From NCBI RefSeq assembly GCF_020509005.1, contig NC_063012.1, positions 1,736,001-1,800,000 of the forward strand: a stretch of 64,000 bases of DNA, given 5' to 3'. Of this stretch, positions 36,409-46,831 are shown one piece after another (the first letter of the stretch is position 1; each line of letters opens with the position of its first letter). The translations under genes and the position numbers were made by a program. The DNA comes from Fulvia fulva (lineage: Eukaryota > Ascomycota > Dothideomycetes > Mycosphaerellales > Mycosphaerellaceae). The notes beneath the pieces were generated by a model, which worked only from the letters and a program-made list of their open reading frames with translations, made no database searches and had not been told where the DNA came from.

Positions 36409-37486
36409 GGTCGACGACGAGAATCACCTGTACGTGGTGTCGGCTACGAACCTCTCGTCTAGCTACGAGAGAGCCAAGTATTCTCACGCTGGAGCGTCGT
36501 GGGCGCGACGGGCGCGCAACGTAGGCGAAGCCGCGGCGAACAGAGGACTACCAGCAAAACGGGTATGAAAACCATCCGACGAGCGTGTACTCGTGTCGGG
36601 AGCGAGTCCCTCTTCTTTCTACGTGTAAGAAGGGCGCGGAACCGTGGCCTATACGCTCGACAGGACACCTCTGGTATGAGTGCAGAATTTTCACCCCCGG
36701 AGACCGCAAACCGAGCGGGCTGAGCGACGAACATTGGACGAGCGGACTACAGAACAACAACTGAGCGGACTATGCAACGGCGTCGAGCGGACTACGAAAC
36801 AATCTGGTGTTTGCCAGCGGGCAATGCGGTGGGTAGGTGGACACGCGACGAAGCCTGTAAGGGCCTGTTGAACACCCGGTATGGGAACGAGGGTTTTGCC
36901 TGAGGCACTGCCTGTCCCGCTACACAACGCACCTAGTCTGACATGGTAGATTGCGACGAGGAAAAGACGATAGCCTGAGCAAGGAAAAGACGGCTGTTAG
37001 GACGGGGAAAAGACGTACAATGCAAGTGGATTAGTTCTGTGATCGGGGAGGATCGAGGGCAGGGTGATAAGGAACTTCATATTGGTTAGTAGGTGGAAAC
37101 GCAAGGAGTACGCTGCCCGGCGTGGTGTGTGCCCCGAGCAAACCTGCGAGGCATGGACGGCCGCTTTCTAGAGATAGGCTGCGGTAACGCGAAGGGCGTC
37201 AAAACCTGGGGCGTGGTGTACACTGGCAGCGACGGCTGACACTGTCTGTACAGCCCGAGAGGACGGATGCGCATGTCGGTCAATAGAGAGCACTAAAGGG
37301 CTTAGGCCTATGGAGGTGGATATTGGCTTAAGGAGCAAACAGGGAGGGAGGGCGTAGAGGGAAGCTTTTGCTCCGGGCTAACCTCTCGAAACGAGGCTAC
37401 ACGGTGGTGCTAGATGAGTGGGAAAGCGCGGTTAAGACTTGTCACCTTATCTCGTAGCTAGCTTGCTAAATACGATTCCTTCCTTG
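36409..37486 (+). other. Non-LINE 5' part of the composite (WEIRD-like position)
   Basis: This is 1078 bp of unrecognised CpG-rich sequence without RIP damage. The longest frames are under 95 codons and overlap on both strands, so I call none. It holds three copies of GAGCGGACTA (36740, 36763, 36785) and three of GGAAAAGACG (36960, 36983, 37006), each spaced 22-23 nt. A perfect hairpin CTCTCGT/ACGAGAG lies at 36452-36471. It may derive from a host or noncoding transcript. Its origin cannot be told from this window. Confidence 0.7.
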
Positions 37487-40262
37487 CCCGAAGGACCTGG
37501 GCACCTGGAAGAGAGGGGGACTCCAAGGCACGATCGACCTCTCCTGGATCTCAGATAGCCACTACCACACGGTAACCTACTGTGGGATCGAACATGAACT
37601 CGAGGCGTCGTCAGACCACATGCCAGTCAGGACCTCTATTGCGACACAGATACAACGCACACCAGCGAGAACCCCTAAGCCAAACTGGGGAAAGGCCCAC
37701 TGGGCCAACATCCAGGCGTACCTCGATGACTCCAAGAGGCTAGTCCAGATCGCGCAGCAGCAATACAACAGTAAAGACGAGATAGACGAAGCAGTCCAGG
37801 GGTTGACAGACGAAATAAGAAAAGCGACCTCACTCCACGTTCCGCTTGCCCAACCAACGACATGGTCCAAACCATACTGGACGCCGGAGTGCACTGCGGT
37901 AGTAAGAGAAGCAAGGAGAGCCCGCCGGGTGTGGACGAGCAGCCATAGCGAGGAGGCCTGGAACGTATACAGGGAGGCATGCCAACAGAAGAAAGCCATA
38001 ATACGGAGGGAGAAAGCAGTCGGCTGGAGGGCCACAGTGGAAGAAATCGCCGGCAAGCCAGAGAGGATGTGGAAGCTAGCGAAATGGGCCCGACAGGACC
38101 CTACACAGGGCCCCTCCTTCTCTATCCCAGCGCTACAATCGCCTAGTGGCCCGGTTAGCGACCCCGAGGCCAAGGCGCGTCTACTGGCTAGCAAGTTCTT
38201 CCCACCCCCAGTCGAGGCTGATCTAAGCGACATAAACAGCTCTACTCCCCTAGCCCCTAGCATCGCGGTCCAACAGGAGGTGTCCGAGGGAGAAGTTACC
38301 GCTGTGCTGAGGAAGTTGCCGGCGAAGAAAGCCCCGGGGCCGGATGGGATCCCAAACGAGCTACTAAAGAAGTGTAGAGATCAACTAGCCCCAGCAGTTG
38401 CAGCGATCTTCAACGCCTGCCTACAGACCGGATACCACCCGATAGCTTTTAAACAATCGACGACAGTGGTCCTACGCAAGCCGCAGAAGGAAGACTATAC
38501 GCAGGTGAAGTCGTACCGCCCAATTGCGCTCCTTAACACTCTTGGGAAGGCGCTTGAGAAGCTGGTTGCAACGAGACTCTCCGAGGCGGCAGAGGAACAC
38601 TCCCTACTCCCGGACACCCAGATGGGTGCGCGCCCACAGCGATCGACGCTATCCGCGATGGAACTTATCACCTCTCAGGTAAAGGCCATCTGGTATAAGA
38701 ATAGGGACAAGGTGGCTTCCTTACTTAGCCTAGACATATCGGGAGCCTTCGACTACGTGTCACACCCGCGGCTTCTCTACATCCTAAGGTCGAAAGGACT
38801 CCCTGAGTGGCTTGTCAACTTCGTACGGTCCTACCTCCAAAACCGCAGTACGTCGATCCTGGTCGGCCAGTACAGAAGCCCATTTCAAGCAGTCCACACT
38901 GGAATCCCGCAAGGCTCAACGCTAGCACCTATTCTGTTCCTCTTCTTTATGGCGACGCTGCTCCCAGCCCTAGAATCCCAGAACACCGCTGCGAGCGGCT
39001 TCGTAGACGACACAAACATCCTAGCGTGGTCTTCCTCGACTGAGGAGAACTGTAGGCTACTAGAAGAGAAGCACAAGATCTGCGAGGACTGGGCTAGGAG
39101 GCACGGGGCTCGGTTTGCCCCAGAAAAGTACAATCTGATACACTTTACGCGCCGGCCACGGTTCCACAATATGCAAGCTTCTATCCAGATACAGGGGCAC
39201 ACGACTAACCCGGCAAATCAGCTCAGGATCCTCGGACTATGGGTGGACCCGGCGCTACGGTGGAGGAAGCACGTACAGGCAATATTACGGAAAGCTGAAC
39301 AGAATATGGCATCATGCCAGAGGCTCACTGCGTCCACATGGGGGGCGGACTTCCGGCAGTCACGACTTCTATATACGGCTATTGTACGGCCAGTCCTTAC
39401 CTATGGCAGCCAAGTGTGGTCCTTAGGCGAGAGGGCCTGCCCATCGAAGGGACTCGTCGCGCCGCTAGCGAAGATCCAAAACCAATGCCTAAGGAAGGTC
39501 ACCGGGGCATATAAGTCGACACCAACGAGGATGCTTGAGCACGAGACCGCTATACCGCCGATCGACCTATACATCCAGGGACTACGGACCTCCTACTTAG
39601 GCAAGTCGGCACAGTACCCAGTACAGAAGGTCATCGCCAGTGCAGTCGCAAGGGCCCGCGAATCAGTACCAGCGCATAAGGGCATTCGACCCGGAAACGA
39701 GCCGAACTACCGGGCAAGGGACGAACAGCTAGCAACACAATGGGAAGGTGAGAAATCGTTTGTAGAGCAACTATGGAAAGAGAGGTGGAACAACCAGGTT
39801 GTAGGGCATAGTGGACGCCCTCAGCCAGCGGGACAACCTAAGGAATGGTCAGCTACAAAATCCGCGGTCAAGCACCCCCCGAAGCTCATCCACTACCGCC
39901 TTACGAGGGCACAGAGTAGCATAGCAACCCAACTGCGAAGCGAACACATCGGCCTCCAGGGGTACCTATCATGGAGGAAGGTCCCAGGATACACGAATAC
40001 TAGCTGCCCCTGCGGCTATCGCTCCCAGAACGTACGGCACGCACTCCTCGTCTGTCCGAGGTGGTCGCTAGGAAGGGGGGAGTGGATGGCAAAGGCGAGG
40101 AACCGGACGATTGGGGCACTTCTTAACAACGCTGAAGACCTACGGCGCATTACGAACTGGATACTAGAGAAGGGCTGGCTAGAACAGTACCGCCTAGTAG
40201 GAGCAGTGCAGGAAGAGAGGACACGACGCAGCGCGACGAGACCGGCTAGGAGCGGGGGCTAA
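37487..40262 (+). pseudogene. 5'-truncated LINE A ORF2 (reverse transcriptase without endonuclease)
   Basis: LINE homology begins at 37487 within the CCCGAAGG shared with the intact copy, where the ORF2 codons P-K-D-L-G-T-W begin. The first in-frame ATG is at 37620 and would give 880 residues, identical to residues 228-1107 of the intact ORF2 apart from two changes. Reverse transcriptase is complete, with FVDD at 39000-39011, and so is the C-terminal CxCGY...H...C motif. The endonuclease catalytic residues upstream of SSDH are lost and ORF1 is absent. It is not RIPed. It could make an endonuclease-free reverse transcriptase if transcribed, but is most likely dead on arrival. Confidence 0.9.
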
Positions 40263-40435
40263 CGGGGTAGTGACATGGACTACGTACGTTCAGAGGGAAA
40301 GCTAATCTAGACAAGGAGTAGTCGGGGGCGGGAAGGGTTTTCACCTATTCGGGTTTCCCTTTGTACATAACAATAGATATATACCTGCATAGGCCGGATA
40401 GGGTCCTAGAACAGGGGAATGACAAATCTATCTAT

Positions 40436-41053
40436 CTATATAGAAAGCAGAGGCTACCGACTAATAATATAGCGTAGACGACCCTATATACGGAGGCGGA
40501 AAACTTACTAGGGGATAATAAACACCTAGCCCGGATATATAAGAATACTATAGTATAGCTACTAGGAGCGCTAAAAGCGCTATTATACGAAATCCCGAAG
40601 ACAATCTAATAAGTAATATAGAAGGTAGCCTAGAGACTAACTATATAGGCAATAGTAGTAGTAGGTAAGAATTAACCCCCTCCGAAGGTAAGTTAGGCGG
40701 TACGCCTATATATTACTAATCCGGCGGAGAAACAAGAAATCGTAGCTCTAATAAGTAAAGAGATTGTCGATAGAATTGGCTAAAAGGAGGTAGTTAGAGC
40801 GAGGGTAGAGGTAATAGGCGTAGTGAGACTCTTTACCGTATAAGAGTCTAATAGACGAAAGCTAGAGACCTATAAGGAGTAGACTACTAAAGTCGCGAAG
40901 TCGGTACGAGTCTCCTACTAATAGTATACCGTTATCGCCTACGGGGTCCCTAGGACATTTAAGGTCGAAGACCTTCCCTACCTCTAAGTATAGAACTAGA
41001 ACACCTCCCTAGGAGTACGACTAATAATAGCGATATAGCTATATAAGATAGTA
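40436..41053 (+). mobile_element. B-old piece 2: LINE B ORF1 middle, RIPed
   Basis: This continues B-old ORF1 from the YRKQRPTT region to RLTKAAWLHKTV. It starts with the right copy of the composite's target duplication. It ends with CTATATAAGATAGTA (41039-41053), which recurs at 46182-46196 and flanks the intact LINE B. RIP stops are frequent. Confidence 0.9.
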
Positions 41054-41284
41054 AGAGCACTCTTTCGGGTACTAGGACGAGGACCATTCAATCGATAGCC
41101 CTTATCAAGACGAGCAATCTACTCAAGCAGTAGCGACCCGCCTGCGCTGGCGGCGGCGCAATTGTGATACAAAAAAAAACCCCCAAAACCGAGGTCCCCT
41201 TCCCCTGAAGGCAGACCCTAGAATTGCGGAGTTGCGGAGGACAACTGCCCAATTAGGAAGCGCGACCCCGAACAACAGCGAAGG

Positions 41285-42634
41285 ATGGCAACCAACGAGA
41301 GCCATAGCCTTGCGAACATTCTGCACCAAGAGTCAAACCGGGGAACAAACCAAGAAAAAACCCAGGACACAAGCCAAGGCCCACTATACAGAAAGCAGAG
41401 GCCAACGACAAACAACACAGCGTGGACGACCCTATATACGGAGGCGGAGAACTTACTAGGGGATGACGAACACCCAGCCCGGGCATATAAGAACACCATA
41501 GCACAGCTACTAGGAGCGCTAAAAGCGCTATCATACCAAATCCCGAAGACAATCCAACAAGTAACACAGAAGGCAGCCCAGAAACCAACTACATGGGCAA
41601 CAGTAGCAGCAGGCAAGAATCAACCCCCTCCGAAGGAAAGTAAGGCGGTACGCCTATACATTACTGATCCGGCGGAGAAACAAGAAATCGCAGCCCTAAC
41701 AAGCAAGGAGATTGTCGACAGAATCGGCCAAAAGGAGGTAGTTGGGGCGAGGGTAGAAGCAACAGGCGTAGTAAGACTCTTTACCGCACAAGAGTCTGAT
41801 AGACGAAAGCTGGAGACCTATAAGGAGTGGACTACTAAAGTCGCGAAGTCGGCACGAGTCTCCCACCAACAGTATACCGTCATCGCCCACGGGGTCCCTA
41901 GGACATTCAAGGTCGAAGACCTTCCCCACCTCCAAGTACAGAACCAGAACACCTCCCCAGGAGTACGACTAACGAAGGCGGCATGGCTGCACAAGACAGT
42001 AGACCGAGAAAAGACGCATTCATCGCTTATTATTTGGGTAGAGACAGCGGAACAAGCTAACCAGATATTAGACAATGGGCTATTCTGGAACTGCGAGAGA
42101 ATGGACACGGAGATCCATCAGAGCAGCCATAGGGTACTACAATGCTTCCAATGCCAACAGTACGGTCACATAGCCTCAAAATGCGGGGAGAAGACCCCAA
42201 GGTGTCCTCACTGCGCAGGCCCACACCAGGGAAGGGAATGCCCAAAAAAGGAGAGCAGGTGCGCATGCTGCGGCAGAAGGCACCCAGCGTATTCAAGCCA
42301 ATGCCCGGCTAGAATAGCAGCACAAGAACGAGCGAGACAAGCAAGGATCTCTACACCAGCTAGGTACCCCCAACGACAACAGGAGGGACCTACCGTGTAC
42401 AAGGGCTTCGAGCCGAGCAAAAGGAAGAGGGCAGAAGAGACGAACAAGGGAACCCAACCGCAAACGCATCCACCTCCCGGTCGGCCTCGACACCTTAACC
42501 GGGCAGCCAACGAACTAGGCCAAATGCGAATCTTTGGGGCGCCCCAGCGGCCCCAGGGCCAGCCGGACAGCGAGATACAGGCTCAGGAGACACAGCAGGT
42601 CAGCACAGAAATGGACCTCACGGATAACGAATGA
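41285..42634 (+). CDS. LINE B ORF1: gag-like RNA-binding protein
   Basis: This is a 449-residue protein, the ribonucleoprotein partner of ORF2. The N-terminal part is rich in Q, K and T with a PTTWATVAAG motif near residue 101. Three zinc knuckles follow: C287-C290-H295-C300, C307-C310-H314-C319 and C326/C329-H333-C340. The tail is basic and proline-rich, ending in a short acidic stretch (EMDLTDNE). It has the same architecture as LINE A and LINE C ORF1. Its TGA stop (42632-42634) overlaps the ORF2 ATG as ATGA. Confidence 0.95.
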   Translation: MATNESHSLANILHQESNRGTNQEKTQDTSQGPLYRKQRPTTNNTAWTTLYTEAENLLGDDEHPARAYKNTIAQLLGALKALSYQIPKTIQQVTQKAAQKPTTWATVAAGKNQPPPKESKAVRLYITDPAEKQEIAALTSKEIVDRIGQKEVVGARVEATGVVRLFTAQESDRRKLETYKEWTTKVAKSARVSHQQYTVIAHGVPRTFKVEDLPHLQVQNQNTSPGVRLTKAAWLHKTVDREKTHSSLIIWVETAEQANQILDNGLFWNCERMDTEIHQSSHRVLQCFQCQQYGHIASKCGEKTPRCPHCAGPHQGRECPKKESRCACCGRRHPAYSSQCPARIAAQERARQARISTPARYPQRQQEGPTVYKGFEPSKRKRAEETNKGTQPQTHPPPGRPRHLNRAANELGQMRIFGAPQRPQGQPDSEIQAQETQQVSTEMDLTDNE

Positions 42635-45600
42635 TACTATACGACGACATCACTATCGTACAGTACAACGTAAACAAAAGTAGGGACAAGGTCCAGCGCC
42701 ACTTTCTACAAGAGCTAGACCCGCTACGGCACCACGTTATTGCGGTACAGGAACCATGGATCAACCCCTACGTAGGACTCCCAGCCACTTGTAATGACCG
42801 GAGATACCACACCGTAATCGCGGGCCAACGAGGCGTCATCCCGAGGACATGTATATACGTAAGCAAGACTATAGACCTTGAGTCGTGGAAGGTTATACTA
42901 CCGCAGCAGGGCAACCTAGGAGACATAACATCAATCCAGATCGACACGACACAAGGCCCTATCCAGATCCATAACGTTTACAACCCGCCACCGCGGGGTC
43001 GGACGAGTAGGGAACTAGGAACCCTCGCCCACCTAGAGCGGACCCTAAGCCAAGACACGAAGCAAGTACTCCTCGGCGACTTCAACCTCCACCACCCACA
43101 GTGGGGACTCGAATTCACTCCCCCGCACGCATTTCTAGGGGGGAAGCTACTGGACATAACCGCACGCTACGGAATGGCCTTAGTAACACCAAAGGGAACA
43201 GAGACGTGGAAGGCCCGTACTAGTGCAAGCACGATCGACCTATGCTTTCTATCACGAGAACTTGAAGAGAGACTAGTCCAATGCCGACCGAACTACGCGC
43301 TAGAAGCCTCCTCAGACCATATCCCTATCCAAACGACGCTAGGGGTGAAGGCGATAGAGGAGCCAGCAAACGAACCACGCCGTAACTGGAAGAAGGCACG
43401 CTGGGACGACATAAGAGGCTTCCTAATAGCGAACCTACCACAGCATAGAGAACTCGAGACGACAGCTCAGCTAGATCAAGCAGCGGAACAGATTACCTCG
43501 GTCATATGGCAAGCAGCGGAACAATACACGCCGTTACTCCGGCCCTCAACGCAGCAGAAGGCCTTCTGGACCCCTGAATGCTCTACGAAGGTAAGGGAGG
43601 CTAGAAGGGCAAGGCGACAGTGGACGAAGGAGCACACCCAAGAGACGTGGGAGCAATACTGCCACGCGACACAAGAGAAGAAGGCACAGATAAGACGCGA
43701 TAAGCTGCAGGACTGGAGAGCGACGATCGGGCTCGTTACAGAAAACCCGGAACAGATGTGGAGACTTGCTAAATGGGCACGACTACCTGAAGAGCAACAA
43801 GCCCCTCACTTCCCCCCAATCGTAGACCGCGAAGGGATTGCCCAGGCTACGCCCCGGGGCAAGGCAAAAGCGTTAGCCGACCATTTCTTTTCGACGCAAG
43901 TAGAGGCAGACCTTACGGACATCGACCCGAGCACATACCCGGAACCCCTGGACATGGATTGGGCGGTTAGCCCTAACACAGTAACAGGAGTCATAAGTAA
44001 GCTAAAGGGACGAAAAGCCCCAGGCCCAGACAGGATACCAAACGTACTGCTAAAAGAGTGTAGAGAAGAGATCGCGCCGAGCCTTGCAAACCTATTTACC
44101 GCGTGCCTACGGCTAGGGTATCACCCGAAGCCGTACAGAGAGTCTATGACAGTAGTGCTACGCAAGCCACAGAAGGAAGACTATACTCAGCCCAAGTCGT
44201 ACAGACCAATAGCACTTCTAAATACGATAGGGAAGGTCCTAGAAAAGATAGTAGCCCAGAGACTTACGCAGCTTGCCGAGGACAACCACGTACTCCCAGC
44301 AACACAGATGGGGGGAAGAAGCCAGCGATCGACACTAACAGCAATGGAGCTAATTACGGAGCAAATCCAGACCCTCTGGCACTACGGCAGGAACCGAGCG
44401 GCGTCCTTACTATCCCTCGACATCGCAGGGGCCTTCGACAACGTCTCACACCAAAGGCTAATACATATCCTACAGCAGAAAGGCATCCCCCAGTGGGCAA
44501 CGTCGTTCGTCTTCTCCTTTCTCCAGGAACGGACGACATACCTAGTCCTAGGAAGGTACACGTCCGACCCGGTGAAGGCAGAGACTGGAATACCTCAGGG
44601 ATCTACTCTCTCCCCTATCCTGTTTCTAATATTTATGTCGGATCTAATCCCCCTACTCACCTCTCCGCAAACCTCAGCATCGGGGTTCGTAGACGATACA
44701 AACATCCTAGCCTGGTCAGACTCGACAGAAGAGAACTGTCGCCTCCTTGAAGATAGGCACAAGAAATGCGAGGAGTGGGCAAAGAAGCATGGTGCCCGGT
44801 TCGCCCCTGAAAAGTACCAACTTATACACTTCAGTAAAGCGAGAACACACCATAATATGAAGGCGGCGGTAAGAATCCAAGGCTACGAGACCAAGCCATC
44901 AGCGGAGCTACGAGTACTAGGGATCTGGCTCGACCCGAAGCTAAGCTGGAATGTACAGATTAAGAAAGCCCAGAGTCGAGCGCAAGTCAATGAAGCCTCG
45001 ATAAAGAGGCTTACGGCATCTACATGGGGAGCAACATTCGACAAGGCAAGAGTAATGTATAAGGCGATCGTCAGACCAGCTATGTTGTACGGGGCACAGA
45101 TTTGGGGAACAGGAGGCGCAGGCAAGCCGATCCCGAAACGGATAGAGCAACCCCTAAACAGGACACAGGCAGGCAACCTACGTAGGGTACTAGGCGCATA
45201 CAAGACAACGTCAACAAGCACGGTAGAAATGGAGACAGGAATACCACCAATCGGCCAGTACATCCGGGGAATGAGAATTCAATACGCGGCAAAGACGACA
45301 GGTTACCTAGCACAAACCACGATCCAGGAGGCAAAGAATAAGATAGAAAGCCGCTACCGGAGAGGGGCAGGATATAGGACAAGCCAAAAAGAGGATGACC
45401 TTACGACCTTTACGGCCGTACAGGCAAGCACCGAATGGCTAGCACGAAAGGAGGAGGAGCGTAGGACTCGCCAGGCCGGCGGGAGCAAGGCTAAGACCCA
45501 AAACCTAGCGGAACAGATAGCGAGCTGCCTATGGGAGCAGGACTGGAAAAGGAAGCCCCCTAAGACAACAGGCCCGATAGCGCTCCGAGCCTTCCAGAGA

Positions 45601-45984
45601 CACAATTACCAGCTATATAGGGACCTGACAAGGGCCGAAGCAAGCATAGCGATCCAAATCAGGTCCGAACACATTGGATTAAGGGCCTACCTGTTCAGAA
45701 GACGCGCACTAGACATCTATAGCCCAGCCTGCCAGTGTGGCTACCCATCGCAAAACCCAGAACATATGCTACTACGATGCCCGCAGTGGGCGAGAGGCAG
45801 GGGAAATTGGAGGCACCAAGCGGGAAGGAGAGACTACAAGTCAATTATTAGGGACAAAGGCAACATTCGCCGAATCTCTCGGTGGATACTACAGCAGGGA
45901 TACCTCCAGCAGTTTAGCCTCGCGAGCGAGACGGAGGAGTGGATAGACAAGAGGCGGAAGCGAGGGGGGTTGCAGATAGGGTAG
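42631..45984 (+). CDS. LINE B ORF2: endonuclease-reverse transcriptase
   Basis: This is an 1117-residue protein. The endonuclease domain shows IVQYNVNKS, AVQEPWIN, LLGDFNLHHPQW near residue 150 and SSDHIPIQ near 229. Reverse transcriptase has KAPGPDRIPNVLLKE, KSYRPIALLNTIGK, SLDIAGAFDNVSH, GIPQGSTLSPILF and FVDD at 686-689. A linker rich in Q, K and R follows, then LTRAEASIAIQIRSEHIGLRAYL and the zinc-like CQCGY...H...C near 1033-1050. No RNase H motif is visible. The ATG at 42631 overlaps the ORF1 stop by 4 nt, so translation probably restarts there. Confidence 0.95.
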   Translation: MILYDDITIVQYNVNKSRDKVQRHFLQELDPLRHHVIAVQEPWINPYVGLPATCNDRRYHTVIAGQRGVIPRTCIYVSKTIDLESWKVILPQQGNLGDITSIQIDTTQGPIQIHNVYNPPPRGRTSRELGTLAHLERTLSQDTKQVLLGDFNLHHPQWGLEFTPPHAFLGGKLLDITARYGMALVTPKGTETWKARTSASTIDLCFLSRELEERLVQCRPNYALEASSDHIPIQTTLGVKAIEEPANEPRRNWKKARWDDIRGFLIANLPQHRELETTAQLDQAAEQITSVIWQAAEQYTPLLRPSTQQKAFWTPECSTKVREARRARRQWTKEHTQETWEQYCHATQEKKAQIRRDKLQDWRATIGLVTENPEQMWRLAKWARLPEEQQAPHFPPIVDREGIAQATPRGKAKALADHFFSTQVEADLTDIDPSTYPEPLDMDWAVSPNTVTGVISKLKGRKAPGPDRIPNVLLKECREEIAPSLANLFTACLRLGYHPKPYRESMTVVLRKPQKEDYTQPKSYRPIALLNTIGKVLEKIVAQRLTQLAEDNHVLPATQMGGRSQRSTLTAMELITEQIQTLWHYGRNRAASLLSLDIAGAFDNVSHQRLIHILQQKGIPQWATSFVFSFLQERTTYLVLGRYTSDPVKAETGIPQGSTLSPILFLIFMSDLIPLLTSPQTSASGFVDDTNILAWSDSTEENCRLLEDRHKKCEEWAKKHGARFAPEKYQLIHFSKARTHHNMKAAVRIQGYETKPSAELRVLGIWLDPKLSWNVQIKKAQSRAQVNEASIKRLTASTWGATFDKARVMYKAIVRPAMLYGAQIWGTGGAGKPIPKRIEQPLNRTQAGNLRRVLGAYKTTSTSTVEMETGIPPIGQYIRGMRIQYAAKTTGYLAQTTIQEAKNKIESRYRRGAGYRTSQKEDDLTTFTAVQASTEWLARKEEERRTRQAGGSKAKTQNLAEQIASCLWEQDWKRKPPKTTGPIALRAFQRHNYQLYRDLTRAEASIAIQIRSEHIGLRAYLFRRRALDIYSPACQCGYPSQNPEHMLLRCPQWARGRGNWRHQAGRRDYKSIIRDKGNIRRISRWILQQGYLQQFSLASETEEWIDKRRKRGGLQIG

Positions 45985-46181
45985 TCATCAGGGCAGGCCC
46001 ATGACACTAGCGTACCCCTAACAAGGGAAATTTAAGACGACAACGAGGAGGAAAAGACAGGCGGGAAGGAGGAGGGGTTTTCACCAACACGGTTTCCCCT
46101 CTATATATACAAAAACAAGATAGCATAGCTGCATAGGCCAAAGGGCACTACAACAGCTTAATGAAATATCTATCTATCTAT

Positions 46182-46831
46182 CTATATAAGATAGTAGACC
46201 GAGAGAAGACGTATTTATCGCTTATTATCTAGGTAGAGACAGCGGAACAAACTAACTAGATACTAGATAAGAGGCTATTCTAGAACTACGAGAGAATAGA
46301 CACGGAGATCTATTAGAGTAGCTATAGGGTACTATAATGCTTCTAATACTAACAGTACGGTCATATCGCCCTAAAATACGGGGAGAAGACCCTAAGGTAT
46401 CCCTACTACGTAGGCCTATACTAGGGAAGGGAATGCCTAAAAAAGGAGAGTAGGTATATATACTACGGTAGAAGGCACCTAGCGTATTCAAACTAATACC
46501 TAGCTAGAATAGTAGTATAAGAACGAGCGAGATAAGTAAGGATCTCTATACTAGCTAGGTACCCCTAACGATAGTAGGAGGGACCTACCGGATATAAGGG
46601 CTTAGAGCCGAGTAAAAGGAAGAGGGTAGAAGAGACGAATAAGGAAATCTAACCGTAAACGTATCTACCTCCCGGTAGGCCTCGACACCTTGACCGGGCC
46701 GCTAACGAACTAGGCTAAATATAAATCTTTAGAGCGCCCTAGCGGCCCTAGGGCTAGCCGGACAGCGGGATATAGGCTTAGGAGATATAGTAGGTTAGTA
46801 CGGAAATAGACCTTACGGATAACGAATAATA
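46182..46831 (+). mobile_element. B-old piece 3: LINE B ORF1 3' end, RIPed
   Basis: This resumes B-old ORF1 at LHKTVDREK and runs to its stop region. It begins with the right target duplication of the intact LINE B. It ends with GATAACGAATAATA (46818-46831), repeated at 58134-58147 around the RIPed LINE A. The 79-codon antisense frame at 46252-46491 is a shadow, identical to the one at 8904-9143 because the two regions are duplicates. Confidence 0.9.

Larger units (their letters stand above)
36409..40435 (+). mobile_element. Composite retrotransposon: unknown 1.08-kb sequence fused to truncated LINE A
   Basis: This 4027-bp insertion lies in B-old, flanked as a whole by one 15-bp duplication (36394-36408 and 40436-40450). 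The right part (37487-40435) is the 3' end of LINE A, nearly identical to the intact copy, ending in a (TATC)n tail. The left part (36409-37486) is unrelated to any LINE here, not RIPed and noncoding. One duplication around both halves means a single integration. This is the structure expected when reverse transcriptase jumps from LINE RNA to another RNA, as described for the MINE elements of Magnaporthe (LINE MGL fused to WEIRD). Confidence 0.88.
41054..46181 (+). mobile_element. LINE B, full length and intact
   Basis: This is a 5128-bp plus-strand LINE with both ORFs open, flanked by CTATATAAGATAGTA (41039-41053 and 46182-46196; the first two bases may belong to the tail). It has a 231-bp 5' UTR containing an A9C5 run near 41171. 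ORF1 and ORF2 overlap by 4 nt. A 3' UTR of about 180 bp is followed by a (TATC)n tail at 46166-46181. It is inserted in the same orientation inside an older RIPed copy of its own family. LINE B is clearly related to LINE A but diverged throughout, so it is a separate family. Confidence 0.95.

Noticed and set aside
36459..37283. Several frames of 60-90 codons on both strands in the composite's 5' part
   Set aside because: They overlap each other on opposite strands, have no recognisable motif, and CpG-rich DNA with few stops produces such frames by chance.
41285..46000. Many antisense and alternate frames in LINE B, LINE C and gypsy-4 (for example 44103-44750, 48051-48653, 61097-61870)
   Set aside because: All are shadows of the long ORFs in other frames, with no independent motif.
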